Positions 1 to 8,654 of a stretch of DNA of 64,000 bases are shown in pieces. Origin of the DNA: Aurantibacillus circumpalustris. Its GTDB lineage: Bacteria > Bacteroidota > Bacteroidia > B-17B0 > Aurantibacillaceae. The stretch lies in contig NZ_CP121197.1 in assembly GCF_029625215.1 (NCBI RefSeq), positions 1,860,001 through 1,924,000 of the forward strand. The letters are read 5' to 3'. The position numbers and the translations under genes were made by a program. The notes under the pieces are model-generated. The model did not search any database. It was not told the DNA's origin and saw only the letters and a list, made by a program, of their open reading frames with translations. Within the stretch, counting starts at the first letter, position 1. The number at the start of each line of letters is the position of its first letter.

Positions 1-156
1 GGTTGTTTTATTATTTCTATCATTTAATAATTAATTAGCGTGCTTAAATTTTCACGGGACAAAGTTCCGCTTTTAAAAGCACTACTAATTTGCTCTGAGG
101 TTCAAAAATTTGATTCCTGAGTTCAAAAAATAGAATAAGTAAGGAGAAATCGCTCT

Positions 157-1026
157 TTAGGGGCTTTGCCTGTATTTTAAAGGCGCTATTTTAAAACGTA
201 TTTTAAAGCTCCGGCTGAAATGTGACAGGTCTTCAAAGCCGCTTTCAAAGGCTACCTGAGTTATACTTAAATCTGAGTGAGTTAATAATGAAGCCGCTCT
301 TTGCAGCCTTGATTCCAACAACCATTTTCCTGGCGTGGTTCCAAACATCTTTTCAAAAGTGCGTTTAAAGGAAGACAAGCTCTTAGAACACAGGTTTGCA
401 TAATCCTCAAGGCCCAGATTATACATATAGTTGGACGTCATTATTTCCCGGAATTTTAATTCGTCGTTTCCTCCTTCTGAAATAAGATGTCTGAGAATGG
501 CATGGTTATCTTTGTTCTGAGCCAATACATGCATAAATTCACGAAACTTAATTTCGAGCAAGGAAGAGGACGGAGACATATCTGCTAAAAAATAACTTAG
601 TATGGATTGAAAATAGTTCTTTATCCAGGGGTCATCTTTAATTTCATACAAAATAACAGGCTTGTTTTCCTTTTCTAAGCTCGGGCTTAGCTTGGAGTAA
701 TCCATTTGTAATAAATTTTTAAACTCATCTTTAACAAAGAAAAGAAGAAGGCAGAATTTCTCTTTGTAGTATTGATGTATTATGTGGGCTCCTTTTTTAA
801 TATAGAATGTCTGTCCCGCACTAGCTATTGTTGTTCCATGTTCTGTCTGCCATTTTTTTTCCCCGCTGATGACGTGTACGATATAATCATGCTGCGTCCA
901 CACAGGTAAAACGTCAATGTTAATAGGACAGTCGTACTGAACAAACTCCAGATTGTTTAATAATAACTTCTTAAAAGAAGAATTACTGATTATGAAATCG
1001 TGAAAATTAATCATCTGTATGAACAT
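157..1026 (-). CDS. AraC family transcriptional regulator
   Basis: About 289 residues. The last ~100 residues form a double helix-turn-helix of the AraC/XylS type: the segment around LGLEDYANLCSKSLSSFKR is the first helix pair, and the region with GTTPGKWLLESRLQRA and ITQVAFESGFEDLSHFSRSF is the classical second HTH signature. The N-terminal ~170 residues resemble a cupin-like sensor (HDYIVHVISGEKKW). The longest frame begins with TTG at 1029; the ATG at 1026 is the better start, with ATG 1014 as an alternative. It is transcribed divergently from the phosphatase at 1184. Family is clear; the ligand and targets cannot be inferred. Confidence 0.9.
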   Translation of the reverse strand: MFIQMINFHDFIISNSSFKKLLLNNLEFVQYDCPINIDVLPVWTQHDYIVHVISGEKKWQTEHGTTIASAGQTFYIKKGAHIIHQYYKEKFCLLLFFVKDEFKNLLQMDYSKLSPSLEKENKPVILYEIKDDPWIKNYFQSILSYFLADMSPSSSLLEIKFREFMHVLAQNKDNHAILRHLISEGGNDELKFREIMTSNYMYNLGLEDYANLCSKSLSSFKRTFEKMFGTTPGKWLLESRLQRAASLLTHSDLSITQVAFESGFEDLSHFSRSFKIRFKIAPLKYRQSP

Positions 1027-1132
1027 CAATATTAATAAATTCCTGCGCCCAACTCTCAGCTGCTTTTCCCATAATATGAAAAATTAACTTTCGTATTTGT
1101 CATCAAATCGATAAAGCCTATTCAAGTTGTAT

Positions 1133-1140
1133 TATATTTG
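1133..1140 (+). promoter_or_regulatory. Bacteroidota -7 box TATATTTG
   Basis: TATATTTG followed by CGCC fits the TAnnTTTG element recognised by the Bacteroidota primary sigma factor. No convincing TTTG -33 box lies 19-21 nt upstream. Its place implies transcription starting near 1147, which makes the TTG at 1127 impossible as start codon of the downstream gene. Confidence 0.55.
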
Positions 1141-1183
1141 CGCCCCTTTTAGAATAACAGGAATATTAAAAATACCAAAAAAC

Positions 1184-2590
1184 GTGGAAAACATACAAAC
1201 TCTGGGAAGTCAAAATTCTGCCGGTATAAGTAAAATAACCTCAGCAGTCAAAAATATCATTGGTGAGTTTCATCACTCAGACGATTCGGAGGATGCGAAA
1301 CTTAAAAAGTCGACACTTCTTTTCATGTCATTCCTGTTTGCTATTACGGGAATGATATGGGGCGTGGTCTATTTTTTTAATGGAATTTATGGCCCGGCAA
1401 CGATACCTTTTTTTTATGGAATCCTATCACTGGCGAGTGCGTATGTTTTTATTATGACCAAGCGTTATAATTTTTTTCGTTTCAGTCAGATCTTCCTAAT
1501 TCTTATTCTCCCACTGTGCTTACAAATTACTCTTGGGGGCTTCGTTGCATCTGGTTCGGTGATTCTTTGGGCAATTCTCTCGCCCATCGGAGCTCTGGTA
1601 TTTTATGAGGTAAAGCATTCGTTGATTTGGTTTGTAGTCTATTTGACAATCGTAATCTTTGCTTTTGAAATAAACAGCGTCGCCGAAAAAACATTCGAAG
1701 CTAATATTTCAGAAAGCTTTACCGACGTTTTTATTTTCCAGAACATTATCGGAATCTCTGTATTGATCTATGTTCTGCTTTATTATTTTGTGAGTAAACA
1801 AGCTGAGCTGAAGAAAGTTATTTCGACAAGGAATTTAGAAATTACGCAATCTATAGCCTACGCCAGGCGAATTCAGGAAGCCAAGCTGCCTAAGAAAGAA
1901 GAAATTTATCGTTCTTTACCCAATTGTTTTGTTCTTTACAAACCTAAAGCCGTTGTAAGTGGTGATTTTTATTTCTTTCACAAAACGGAACACTCCGTTT
2001 TCATTGCAGCAGCTGATTCCACTGGACATGGTGTACCGGGAGCTTTAATGAGCATGATTGGTTCCGAAAAATTGGAGACCGCTGTTCTACAAAGTGCTGA
2101 CACGGCAGAGATTTTGCAATTACTTAACCGTGGAATCAAAACTTCACTTAAACAATCCGAAATTGTCGAATCTACCAGCGATGGTATGGACATTGCACTT
2201 TGTTCCATTGATGTCGCTAATCGAATTGTAAAATTTTCCGGCGCGAACAGGCCCTTATGGATCATCCGCACTGGACAAAATAATGTCGAAGAAATTAAAG
2301 CAACTAAAAAAGCAATTGGAGGATTTACACAAGATGATGAACAGTTCAGTAGCTATGAAATTGAAATGAAGCAAGGAGATACGTTTTATATATTTTCTGA
2401 TGGCTATGCCGACACTTTCGGAGGAAAAGAAGGAAAGAAATTAAAAAAAAAAGCCTTTAAAGAAATTTTATTAAGCATTCGGGATAGATCTATGCTGGAA
2501 CAGGAGCATTTGCTTGATGATTTTATAGAAAACTGGAAAGATGAAACCGAACAGACTGACGATATTTTAGTGATTGGCGTGAGGCTATGA
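1184..2590 (+). CDS. Membrane-anchored SpoIIE/PP2C-type protein phosphatase
   Basis: The N-terminal half contains about six hydrophobic segments (for example LLFMSFLFAITGMIWGVVYF and IIGISVLIYVLLYYFV). A short linker (SIAYARRIQEAKLP) leads into a SpoIIE-family serine phosphatase domain with the metal-binding acidic motifs VVSGDFY, ADSTGHGVPGALMS, FSDGYAD and TDDILVIGV. Such proteins dephosphorylate anti-sigma-antagonist or other partner proteins in response to membrane-sensed signals. The start chosen is GTG 1184 (about 468 aa), because a longer frame from TTG 1127 overlaps the -7 box at 1133-1140. No anti-sigma or STAS partner is adjacent, so the pathway is unknown. Confidence 0.88.
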   Translation: MENIQTLGSQNSAGISKITSAVKNIIGEFHHSDDSEDAKLKKSTLLFMSFLFAITGMIWGVVYFFNGIYGPATIPFFYGILSLASAYVFIMTKRYNFFRFSQIFLILILPLCLQITLGGFVASGSVILWAILSPIGALVFYEVKHSLIWFVVYLTIVIFAFEINSVAEKTFEANISESFTDVFIFQNIIGISVLIYVLLYYFVSKQAELKKVISTRNLEITQSIAYARRIQEAKLPKKEEIYRSLPNCFVLYKPKAVVSGDFYFFHKTEHSVFIAAADSTGHGVPGALMSMIGSEKLETAVLQSADTAEILQLLNRGIKTSLKQSEIVESTSDGMDIALCSIDVANRIVKFSGANRPLWIIRTGQNNVEEIKATKKAIGGFTQDDEQFSSYEIEMKQGDTFYIFSDGYADTFGGKEGKKLKKKAFKEILLSIRDRSMLEQEHLLDDFIENWKDETEQTDDILVIGVRL

Positions 2591-2812
2591 GGTAATCCAA
2601 TATTCTCTGGAGATTTTATTGCGAAATTTGAGAGTTTAATTTAATAAAATCCGCACGACTATCATAAGAACAAGCTTCTCAGACTCCCTAATAGTAACCC
2701 TATAGGATTCGAACGTAAACGACATTATACACCTTCACTAAATAGCTTAATTATCTTAAAAAGAACTGAAATTGAGCCTGAAACTCGAAATTGCCGATTT
2801 TTTGCTATAAAA

Positions 2813-2842
2813 AAACGCCTATTGTTCGAACAATAGGCGTTT
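2813..2842 (-). terminator. Hairpin terminator downstream of tRNA-Cys
   Basis: A perfect 30-nt palindrome (arms AAACGCCTATTG, centre TTCGAA) ends in T-rich sequence on the minus strand, 11 nt beyond the 3' end of the tRNA. Confidence 0.75.
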
Positions 2843-2853
2843 GTCTGTTTGGG

Positions 2854-2924
2854 AGGTCCCGAGCGGATTCGAACCGCTGTAGCAGCTTTTGCAGAGCTGA
2901 GCCTAGCCACTCGGCCACAGGACC
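2854..2924 (-). tRNA. tRNA-Cys (GCA)
   Basis: The minus strand folds as a complete cloverleaf. The acceptor arm is GGTCCTG paired with CGGGACC (one U-G pair). The anticodon arm is CAGCT / loop CTGCAAA / AGCTG with anticodon GCA, and the T arm is AGCGG-TTCGAAT-CCGCT, followed by discriminator U. CCA is not fully encoded. This reads Cys codons UGC and UGU. A degenerate second copy lies just upstream on the same strand. Confidence 0.95.
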
Positions 2925-2970
2925 ATTTTGATTTTTGAAGCTTTTCTGCTTTGTGCCTGAAACGCAGCCG

Positions 2971-3026
2971 CAGCTTTTGTAGAGCTGAGACAGCCTCCCG
3001 ATAACTATCAGGACGGCCACAGGACC
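2971..3026 (-). pseudogene. Broken tRNA-Cys copy with a palindrome in its D arm
   Basis: The minus strand repeats the 5' part of the neighbouring tRNA-Cys: GGTCCTGTGGCCG at the 5' end and an intact anticodon arm CAGCT / CTACAAA / AGCTG, whose anticodon is ACA instead of GCA. The D arm is interrupted by a palindromic element (2996-3013), and no TTCGAAT T arm or matching acceptor 3' strand follows. It is therefore a remnant rather than a working tRNA. Confidence 0.8.
2996..3013. repeat. Short palindrome inside the tRNA-Cys remnant
   Basis: TCCCGATAACTATCAGGA is a two-mismatch version of the palindrome TCCCGATAGCTATCGGGA. Relatives occur at 27262-27279, 27334-27345 and, as split arms, at 23871-23902. 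Confidence 0.7.
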
Positions 3027-3178
3027 TTTTCGATTTTAGAATAATTTTCTAAAACAGAGTGTAAAAATACACCTTTTTTCGGAAACCAAGCGTTATTTTG
3101 GTGTAAAAACGAGCGAAAATCGGTTTTAAGTTTGGGTGTTAGAAAGGCAAATCTAAAAATACTAGAATTCTAAGCTCA

Positions 3179-4297
3179 CTAAAACGGATTCCCATAAGCC
3201 GGATTTGTTCTAAAAGTTTCGTCAGTGAGCGTTTTTAAGAAATTTATCAAATCAGCCTTCTCTTGCGCATCTAACATTAACCCTGTTCCTCTGGTATTTT
3301 CAAGTGCTGGATCTATGTGCGAAGAAGCGACAAGTCCCGTATTATAATGATCTACCACTTCTTCAAGAGTTTTAAATCTGCCGTCGTGCATGTAAGGTGC
3401 AGTAATGGCAACGTTTCTTAAACTGGGCACTTTAAATTTACCTCTGTCGGAAGTTTTTTGGGTTACTTTTTCTCTGCCAATGTCAGTCAGAGATGCGTCA
3501 CTGTCTAAACCGTTATCCATATATAAATCGTTTTCAAAAGTTATGTTGGCATGACAATGAGAACATTCCGCTCCTGACGATTCTGGAAAATATTTGTTGT
3601 ATTCTCCAAAAAACAACTTGCGACCTCTTTCTTCGCTATCAGTAAGAGTAAATGTTCCTGCAAGCGATTGGTCAAATTTAGAGTTGGTAGATACAATAGA
3701 ATTCATAAACTGTTCCAAAGCCAAAGAGATTTTTTCAGAAGTTATTTCCTCCGATCCAAAGGCTTTTATAAATTGATGTTCGTATACATGTTTGGTTTGT
3801 AATTTTGCAATTACTGAAGGTAAAGTCTCATGCATCTCTAATGGATCTTGAATAGGCATAAGTGATTGATCTCTTAATAAACGCGCCCTTCCGTCCCAAA
3901 AAAATCCGTTACTATTCCAAGCCATATTAAAAACTGCCATTGCTTGCCTTTTTCCTCTCGAGCCATTAACTCCAAGCGAAAACTTTGCCGAATCACTAAA
4001 GCCATTTGATTGATTATGACAAGAGGAACAGCTTATGGAGTTATCTTGGGATAGAGACTTTTCATAAAATAACATTCTACCAAGCAACACACCTTCAACC
4101 GTTAGTTTGTTGTCATTTGCAAGATTCGGTATTGGAAAGGCACCAGTAGTTATAGAAGACGGCGTTGTATCGTGGTGAACGTGTTCGTGCTCATCAGGAT
4201 TAAGAACTTCAGGTTTAGGCACTTCAGGATCTTTTTTGCAACTATTAAATGCAACAAATAGAATAAGAAAGGTAACGAGTGTTAGTTTAGTCTTCAT
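3179..4297 (-). CDS. Di-haem cytochrome c peroxidase/MauG-MbnH family lipoprotein
   Basis: 372 aa. It begins with a lipoprotein signal (lipobox ending at Cys20), followed by a His-rich linker (DEHEHVHHD, residues 36-43). There are two c-type haem motifs, CSSCH (90-94) and CSHCH (245-249), and a conserved APYMHDGRF segment near the second haem. This is the two-haem architecture of bacterial cytochrome c peroxidases and of MauG/MbnH enzymes, about the usual length. It is the last gene of a minus-strand unit after an MbnP-like gene and another di-haem gene (8 nt gap), so a role in oxidising or maturing the MbnP-like metal protein is more likely than generic peroxide detoxification. That role is inference. 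Confidence 0.85.
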   Translation of the reverse strand: MKTKLTLVTFLILFVAFNSCKKDPEVPKPEVLNPDEHEHVHHDTTPSSITTGAFPIPNLANDNKLTVEGVLLGRMLFYEKSLSQDNSISCSSCHNQSNGFSDSAKFSLGVNGSRGKRQAMAVFNMAWNSNGFFWDGRARLLRDQSLMPIQDPLEMHETLPSVIAKLQTKHVYEHQFIKAFGSEEITSEKISLALEQFMNSIVSTNSKFDQSLAGTFTLTDSEERGRKLFFGEYNKYFPESSGAECSHCHANITFENDLYMDNGLDSDASLTDIGREKVTQKTSDRGKFKVPSLRNVAITAPYMHDGRFKTLEEVVDHYNTGLVASSHIDPALENTRGTGLMLDAQEKADLINFLKTLTDETFRTNPAYGNPF

Positions 4298-4305
4298 CCT
4301 TTTCT

Positions 4306-5337
4306 TTATTTGAATTTTTTATCCCTAATAAATTCTTCATCTGTAAGCGTTTTTAAAAAATGAATTAAATCCGCTTTTTCTTGTGCTGAAAGATCAAGTG
4401 GTTTTATTAGATTATTTTTCCTTGGGTTTGTTTTTCCTCCAGAATTATAATGTTCAATTACTTTTTCTAAATTGGAAAATGAACCATCATGCATGTAAGG
4501 AGCCGTGAGGGCAATATTTCGTAATGTTGGCACTTTAAATTTTTCTAAATCTTCTTCCTTTTGTGTGAGACGTTTCCTCCCAATGTCTTTGTATTTTTCG
4601 TAAATACCATTATTCTCAAAAGAGTAGTTAGTGAAATTAATTCCAACATGGCACTTTGTGCAAGCTAGTTTTTCGCTAAAAAATAAATTCATACCCCGTA
4701 TTTCACTCTCATTTAATGCATACTTTTTACCTTGATAAAAATAGCGGTCATATCGACTGTTACTGGTAATCATACTGCGTTCAAAATTAGCCAATGCCCG
4801 CGTAATTACATAATAATCAAGTTCCCGATTGTATGCTTTTTTGCTGAGGTCGGTGTATAATTTATTTTTTTGCAGGCGTTCTGCAATTTCAAGAATATTA
4901 AAATTAAACTCGTTATGCTCTTGTACTGGAACTAAAATTTGCATTTCAAGTGTAGCAACGCCACCATCTCTTATGTAGTAGGGGTGGTAGGCAACATTGC
5001 CGAGTGTTGGGGCATTGCGGGTTCCGGGTCGGTTTTCGAAACCAGTACTTAAAGCAACCGTATCGCTAAATGCAAACTCTTGTTTGTGACAAGAGCTACA
5101 ACTAATGCTTTTATCACGTGAAAGATTTACATCATGAAATAATAGTTTTCCCAATTTCCACCTGTCGGCACTGTATGTATTGTCTGCTGGGTAGGGTATC
5201 TCAGGGAAATACTCAGGAACTACAACAGTTGATTTTTCACTCCTAAACAGGCGTGTTACAACGTGGCAGGTTGTAAATAAAAGAACCAAAAAAAGTGAAG
5301 AAAGGCTGGTTTTTAAGATTCTTTTTCTAATAAACAT
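4306..5337 (-). CDS. Di-haem cytochrome c peroxidase/MauG-MbnH family protein
   Basis: 343 aa with an N-terminal hydrophobic segment (SSLFLVLLFTTC, possibly a lipobox at Cys24). The haem motifs are CSSCH (80-84) and CTKCH (226-230), and APYMHDGSFSNLEKVIEHY follows, as in its neighbour. It is a paralogue of the 3179-4297 protein and lies 6 nt downstream of the MbnP-like gene, the arrangement expected for an MbnH partner. The exact reaction (peroxidase versus Trp oxidation on MbnP) cannot be settled from sequence. Confidence 0.87.
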   Translation of the reverse strand: MFIRKRILKTSLSSLFLVLLFTTCHVVTRLFRSEKSTVVVPEYFPEIPYPADNTYSADRWKLGKLLFHDVNLSRDKSISCSSCHKQEFAFSDTVALSTGFENRPGTRNAPTLGNVAYHPYYIRDGGVATLEMQILVPVQEHNEFNFNILEIAERLQKNKLYTDLSKKAYNRELDYYVITRALANFERSMITSNSRYDRYFYQGKKYALNESEIRGMNLFFSEKLACTKCHVGINFTNYSFENNGIYEKYKDIGRKRLTQKEEDLEKFKVPTLRNIALTAPYMHDGSFSNLEKVIEHYNSGGKTNPRKNNLIKPLDLSAQEKADLIHFLKTLTDEEFIRDKKFK

Positions 5338-5343
5338 TGTATC

Positions 5344-6321
5344 TTAAAGAACGATCACTTTTTGTGTTACTATAATCTCATTCTGATTTAGAAGTGAAAC
5401 AAAATAAACACCTTTGTTTTTTAATTCAATTTGATTTCTTCCAAGTTCAGAAACTGATTTTTCAAGAATGATTCGCCCGCTTACATCTATAATTTTCAAA
5501 TGTGTAGTCGTGTTTAGTGATTCAAAACTATTAAAATGAAAGACACCGTTTGTGTTTGGATTTGGATAAAGTACCACGTTGTTTTTTGCAACAGAATTTT
5601 CTTTAATGCCAACGGTGTTCATAGTAGTTTGCGCCGCCGCAAATACATAATCTCTGAAGTTATTACAAATAGTAACGCATTCATCTGTTTCCCCATGCAA
5701 TACTAAGCCATTATTCACATTAATGTTTTTAAGAGCTTCTTCATAGTTTGCATCAAGGCTTATGATTTTTTCTCCGCCTATTAAAGTACTGCTTACTGTT
5801 ACTGTTTGTGTATGATAATTAATATTTCCCAAAGCATGCAATTCGTATGGGTTATTTGTAGAAGCACCTGCACCGCCACCCATAGCTATAAAAAAGTAAC
5901 CAGAGGCCCAACCCCAATGCATAGATGGATTTTTGGGTGATAGAGGATGAGTCGAAGGCCATAAAGCTGGATCTTGATTATTTTCAGGGGTGTTAACACC
6001 TATTCCAAAAGTAATTCCTTCTACGTTCGTAATCGTAGTATACGAACCGAGGTCTATTGATGTTAAGCTCGCAGCGTTAACAAGCGCATAAACACCTGTA
6101 GCATTCGTTGTTTGGGCGCCATCATGAATGATAGTGATTTTGGATATATAGTACTCCAAACGATTCGTTTTAAATGTATTGCCAAGGTTATTAGTAGCCG
6201 TAAGCGTTGTTAAAAACGGCTGAGAATTAAGTTTATGATTGATGTTTAGTTTAACTGTTTGTTGAGCAAAAACTGTAATGCCTAAACAAATACTAAGTAA
6301 GAAACTGTAAATTACTCTCAT
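5344..6321 (-). CDS. MbnP-like metal-binding protein with T9SS sorting domain
   Basis: About 325 aa from ATG 6321; a longer frame to 6342 adds seven unsupported residues. Signal peptide (SFLLSICLGITVFAQ) and then an MbnP-type beta domain: VKLNINHKLNSQPF at the start, RLEYYISKITI, and the Trp-rich MHWGWASGYFFIAMGG that in this family supplies the copper-site or modified Trp. The last ~75 residues (VLYPNPNTNGVFHF to the terminal ITQKVIVL) are a type A T9SS C-terminal sorting domain, so the protein is probably exported to the cell surface. It leads an operon with two di-haem proteins, as MbnP leads MbnH elsewhere. Copper binding is inferred from the family. Confidence 0.82.
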   Translation of the reverse strand: MRVIYSFLLSICLGITVFAQQTVKLNINHKLNSQPFLTTLTATNNLGNTFKTNRLEYYISKITIIHDGAQTTNATGVYALVNAASLTSIDLGSYTTITNVEGITFGIGVNTPENNQDPALWPSTHPLSPKNPSMHWGWASGYFFIAMGGGAGASTNNPYELHALGNINYHTQTVTVSSTLIGGEKIISLDANYEEALKNINVNNGLVLHGETDECVTICNNFRDYVFAAAQTTMNTVGIKENSVAKNNVVLYPNPNTNGVFHFNSFESLNTTTHLKIIDVSGRIILEKSVSELGRNQIELKNKGVYFVSLLNQNEIIVTQKVIVL

Positions 6322-6545
6322 GTGTGTTGATTTTAATACCAAGGTAACAAATTAACTTAAGTATTGTTCTAAATCCTAAAGTAAAAACGGGATTTGTGGC
6401 CCAATTATTTATTATCATCATCAATTTTCAATCCCAAATCAGTTTAAACAAGCATTTAACATTCGTAATTCAATGATCGGTTTATCTTGTTATCACAATT
6501 TTAGGTAAAAGGGGTCCATATCATACAACATTATGACAATTATCA

Positions 6546-6576
6546 TCTGTTGTGTTTTTAAAGAGCCCTAGTTTTG
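6546..6576 (+). promoter_or_regulatory. Promoter of the Met-rich lipoprotein gene
   Basis: TAGTTTTG (6569-6576) matches the TAnnTTTG box and is followed by CGCC. TCTG at 6546-6549, 19 nt upstream, could serve as a degenerate -33 box. Because the box lies before ATG 6616, the TTG at 6574 is not the start codon. Confidence 0.55.
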
Positions 6577-6615
6577 CGCCAAGAAATATTTTTTAACCTT
6601 ATAATACAAAACAAA

Positions 6616-7074
6616 ATGAAAAAAATCGCAGTTCTTCTAGTTTCGGCAGTAGTAATGATTTTATTTGCTCAGTGTAACAATCCTAGTGCTGAAAATATGG
6701 TTCAAAATCCAGAATCGCGTGCAAAAGTTATTTCAGCTTTGTTAAACGATGAAGAATGTAGAACACAGTTAATGGATTCTCTGCATGCTAATAAGCATAA
6801 AAGGATGGGTGGTAAAGATGGTATGATGGGAATGATGATGTCCGACACTTCCATGCACAGCATGATGATGGATAAAATGATGGAAAGATGCAAGTCAGAT
6901 ACATCTATGTGTAGAAAAATGATGGGTAAAACTATTGATATGTGTAATGTTGATTCGTCAACCTGCGCCATGATGATGGATATGGGCTGTTGCAAAAAAG
7001 GAATGATGAAATCAATGATGCATAAAATGCATAAAGATACTAAGAAGGATAAATGTTGTGAAGCGAAAAAATAG
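6616..7074 (+). CDS. Met/His/Cys-rich lipoprotein, probable copper binder
   Basis: 152 aa. Lipoprotein signal with lipobox LFAQC (Cys19). The mature part is packed with metal-ligand clusters, including MMGMMMSDTSMHSMMMDKMM, CKSDTSMCRKMM, CAMMMDMGCCKKGMMKSMMH and a terminal KDKCCEAKK. Clusters of Met with His and Cys are typical of extracytoplasmic Cu(I)-binding proteins. It is divergent from the MbnP/di-haem operon and shares its 5' region, supporting a joint metal role. No catalytic domain was recognised. Start ATG 6616 is preferred because it gives a canonical signal peptide. Confidence 0.75.
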   Translation: MKKIAVLLVSAVVMILFAQCNNPSAENMVQNPESRAKVISALLNDEECRTQLMDSLHANKHKRMGGKDGMMGMMMSDTSMHSMMMDKMMERCKSDTSMCRKMMGKTIDMCNVDSSTCAMMMDMGCCKKGMMKSMMHKMHKDTKKDKCCEAKK

Positions 7075-7103
7075 GTAAAATACTTTAAAAATATATTCAA
7101 ATT

Positions 7104-7131
7104 AAAGACTGATAAACTCAGTCTTTTTTTT
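7104..7131 (+). terminator. Rho-independent terminator after the Met-rich lipoprotein
   Basis: Stem AAAGACTGA / TCAGTCTTT with a 5-nt loop, followed by a run of T. Confidence 0.85.
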
Positions 7132-7283
7132 ATGTTCTAAATTTTCAAAAGAGGCTTAATAAATCTATTGTTTAATAAATCGGTTAAATTCTGTGAAATC
7201 TGTAAGTTTTCTCAAAGCTTGTGTAACAAAATACCCTTAGCTTATCACATCCTTTGTCTTTCAAACTATTAGTATATAACATT

Positions 7284-8141
7284 ATGAAAAAATACATTTT
7301 TACAGCAATTACTATTGCCTTAATTTTTACCGGTTGCAGTGGCCCGGGGAATGATAAAAACAACGATGGTAAAAAGGATTCTCTCCTGAATGCCTTAGAA
7401 GAAAGAGATGCTACGATGAACGACCTTATTATGTCTTTTAATGAGATCGAGATGAATTTAGATTCCGTTACTACAAAACAAAGATTGATTTCAATGAATT
7501 CTGGTAAATCCAACGAGGTGCAGTTGAATCAAAAAGAACGCATCAATTCAGAAATCAGGGCTATTAATAAACTAATGGATGCAAATACTAAAAAATTAAA
7601 AGATTTACATCGCAAGTATAATAGTTCTAATAACAAGAATACGGAATTAGAAAAAACAATAGTCATTTTAAATAAGAAGTTAACGCTTAAATACAACGAA
7701 TTAACATTGTTGAACGAGCAACTGAAAGAAAAGGATAATAAAATAGAACAGTTAATGGTTGTCATTGATACGCTTTTTTATCAAAACATGGCGCAATCGC
7801 AAACTATCAGAAATCAATCGGAAGAGTTGCACACAGCTTACTATATTGTTGAAACATCGGCTCATTTGCAGCAATGGAATTTAATTGATAATCAAGGTGG
7901 ATTTTTAGGAATTGGTCAAACATCAAAATTGAGTAATAACTTGGATATAAAAATGTTTACACAGATTGATTATACGCAAGTAACTGAGATTCCTATTAAT
8001 AGCAAAGGAATTAAAGTTGTTACGACACATCCAACAGGTTCTTTTTCTTTAGTTAAAAACGGAAGAACAGTAGAGAAATTAATCATTAGTGATCCTGAAA
8101 AATTTTGGAGCGCTTCTAAATATCTTGTTATAACACTTTAA
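7284..8141 (+). CDS. Coiled-coil lipoprotein
   Basis: 285 aa from ATG 7284. Lipobox LIFTGC (Cys17), then a long charged, probably coiled-coil region (residues ~30-175 with LEERDATMNDLIM and ELTLLNEQLKEKDNKIEQL). A conserved-looking C-terminal domain contains WNLIDNQGGFLGIGQTSKL and ends ISDPEKFWSASKYLVITL. Lipoproteins of this plan are common in Bacteroidota and resemble those annotated as Cbp1-type adhesins, but that link is tentative. It probably has its own transcript, since a terminator precedes it. Function unknown. Confidence 0.75.
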   Translation: MKKYIFTAITIALIFTGCSGPGNDKNNDGKKDSLLNALEERDATMNDLIMSFNEIEMNLDSVTTKQRLISMNSGKSNEVQLNQKERINSEIRAINKLMDANTKKLKDLHRKYNSSNNKNTELEKTIVILNKKLTLKYNELTLLNEQLKEKDNKIEQLMVVIDTLFYQNMAQSQTIRNQSEELHTAYYIVETSAHLQQWNLIDNQGGFLGIGQTSKLSNNLDIKMFTQIDYTQVTEIPINSKGIKVVTTHPTGSFSLVKNGRTVEKLIISDPEKFWSASKYLVITL

Positions 8142-8268
8142 GTTTGATTAGATAATAAAAGGGCAGGCTGTTGTTTTATAACGGCTTGCTTTTCTATTAT
8201 AAAAGGTTGACGTGTTCTACTTAGGTTTTATCCGTGTCGGCGTCGCAAAGCGATTATCTTATTCCGCT

Positions 8269-8487
8269 TTAACGCCCACTCATTTTTTCAATTTGAAAGC
8301 CAGCCTTTTTAACCGCTTCAATTATTTTATCTCCATCTGCTTCATTTGTTTCTACCGTAAGAGTTTTTTCTGGCGTATCAATATTTACGTCCCATTTTTC
8401 AATTGCGTTTTCGTCGTTTAAAAAAGGTGTTACTTTCGCCAGACAGCCACTGCAATTAATTGTTGTTTTAAATTTTAGAATTTCCAT
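8269..8487 (-). CDS. HMA-domain metallochaperone
   Basis: 72 aa, a single heavy-metal-associated ferredoxin-like domain. The metal loop is NCSGC (Cys12, Cys15), and the rest follows the beta-alpha-beta-beta-alpha-beta pattern (KVTPFLNDENAIEKWDVNID, then KIIEAVKKAGFQIEKM). Such proteins carry Cu(I) or similar soft metals in the cytoplasm. It is close to the Met-rich lipoprotein and MbnP region but separately transcribed. No P-type ATPase partner is in the window. Confidence 0.87.
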   Translation of the reverse strand: MEILKFKTTINCSGCLAKVTPFLNDENAIEKWDVNIDTPEKTLTVETNEADGDKIIEAVKKAGFQIEKMSGR

Positions 8488-8654
8488 TGTTTTAATTTTG
8501 ATGATTAATTATTTTTTTAGTTTTAATAAGATGCTGTTTGTTAGAACTAAAGAATAACCTTTATTTGTCGCAATTGCCCATGTAAATTGACTCAAGTAGT
8601 ATTTGTATGTGGTCTGACAAAACGCTTACTTTGTTATAACAAAAAACTAAAAAT

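Noticed and set aside
2725-3020. Two short minus-strand open frames over the tRNA-Cys region
   Set aside because: They run through the tRNA and its remnant; no coding support.
6702-7100. Minus-strand frame opposite the Met-rich lipoprotein
   Set aside because: Antisense of Met codons gives an artificial hydrophobic protein; no start context.
8212-8421. Plus-strand frame over the HMA gene
   Set aside because: Overlaps a well-supported metallochaperone on the opposite strand.
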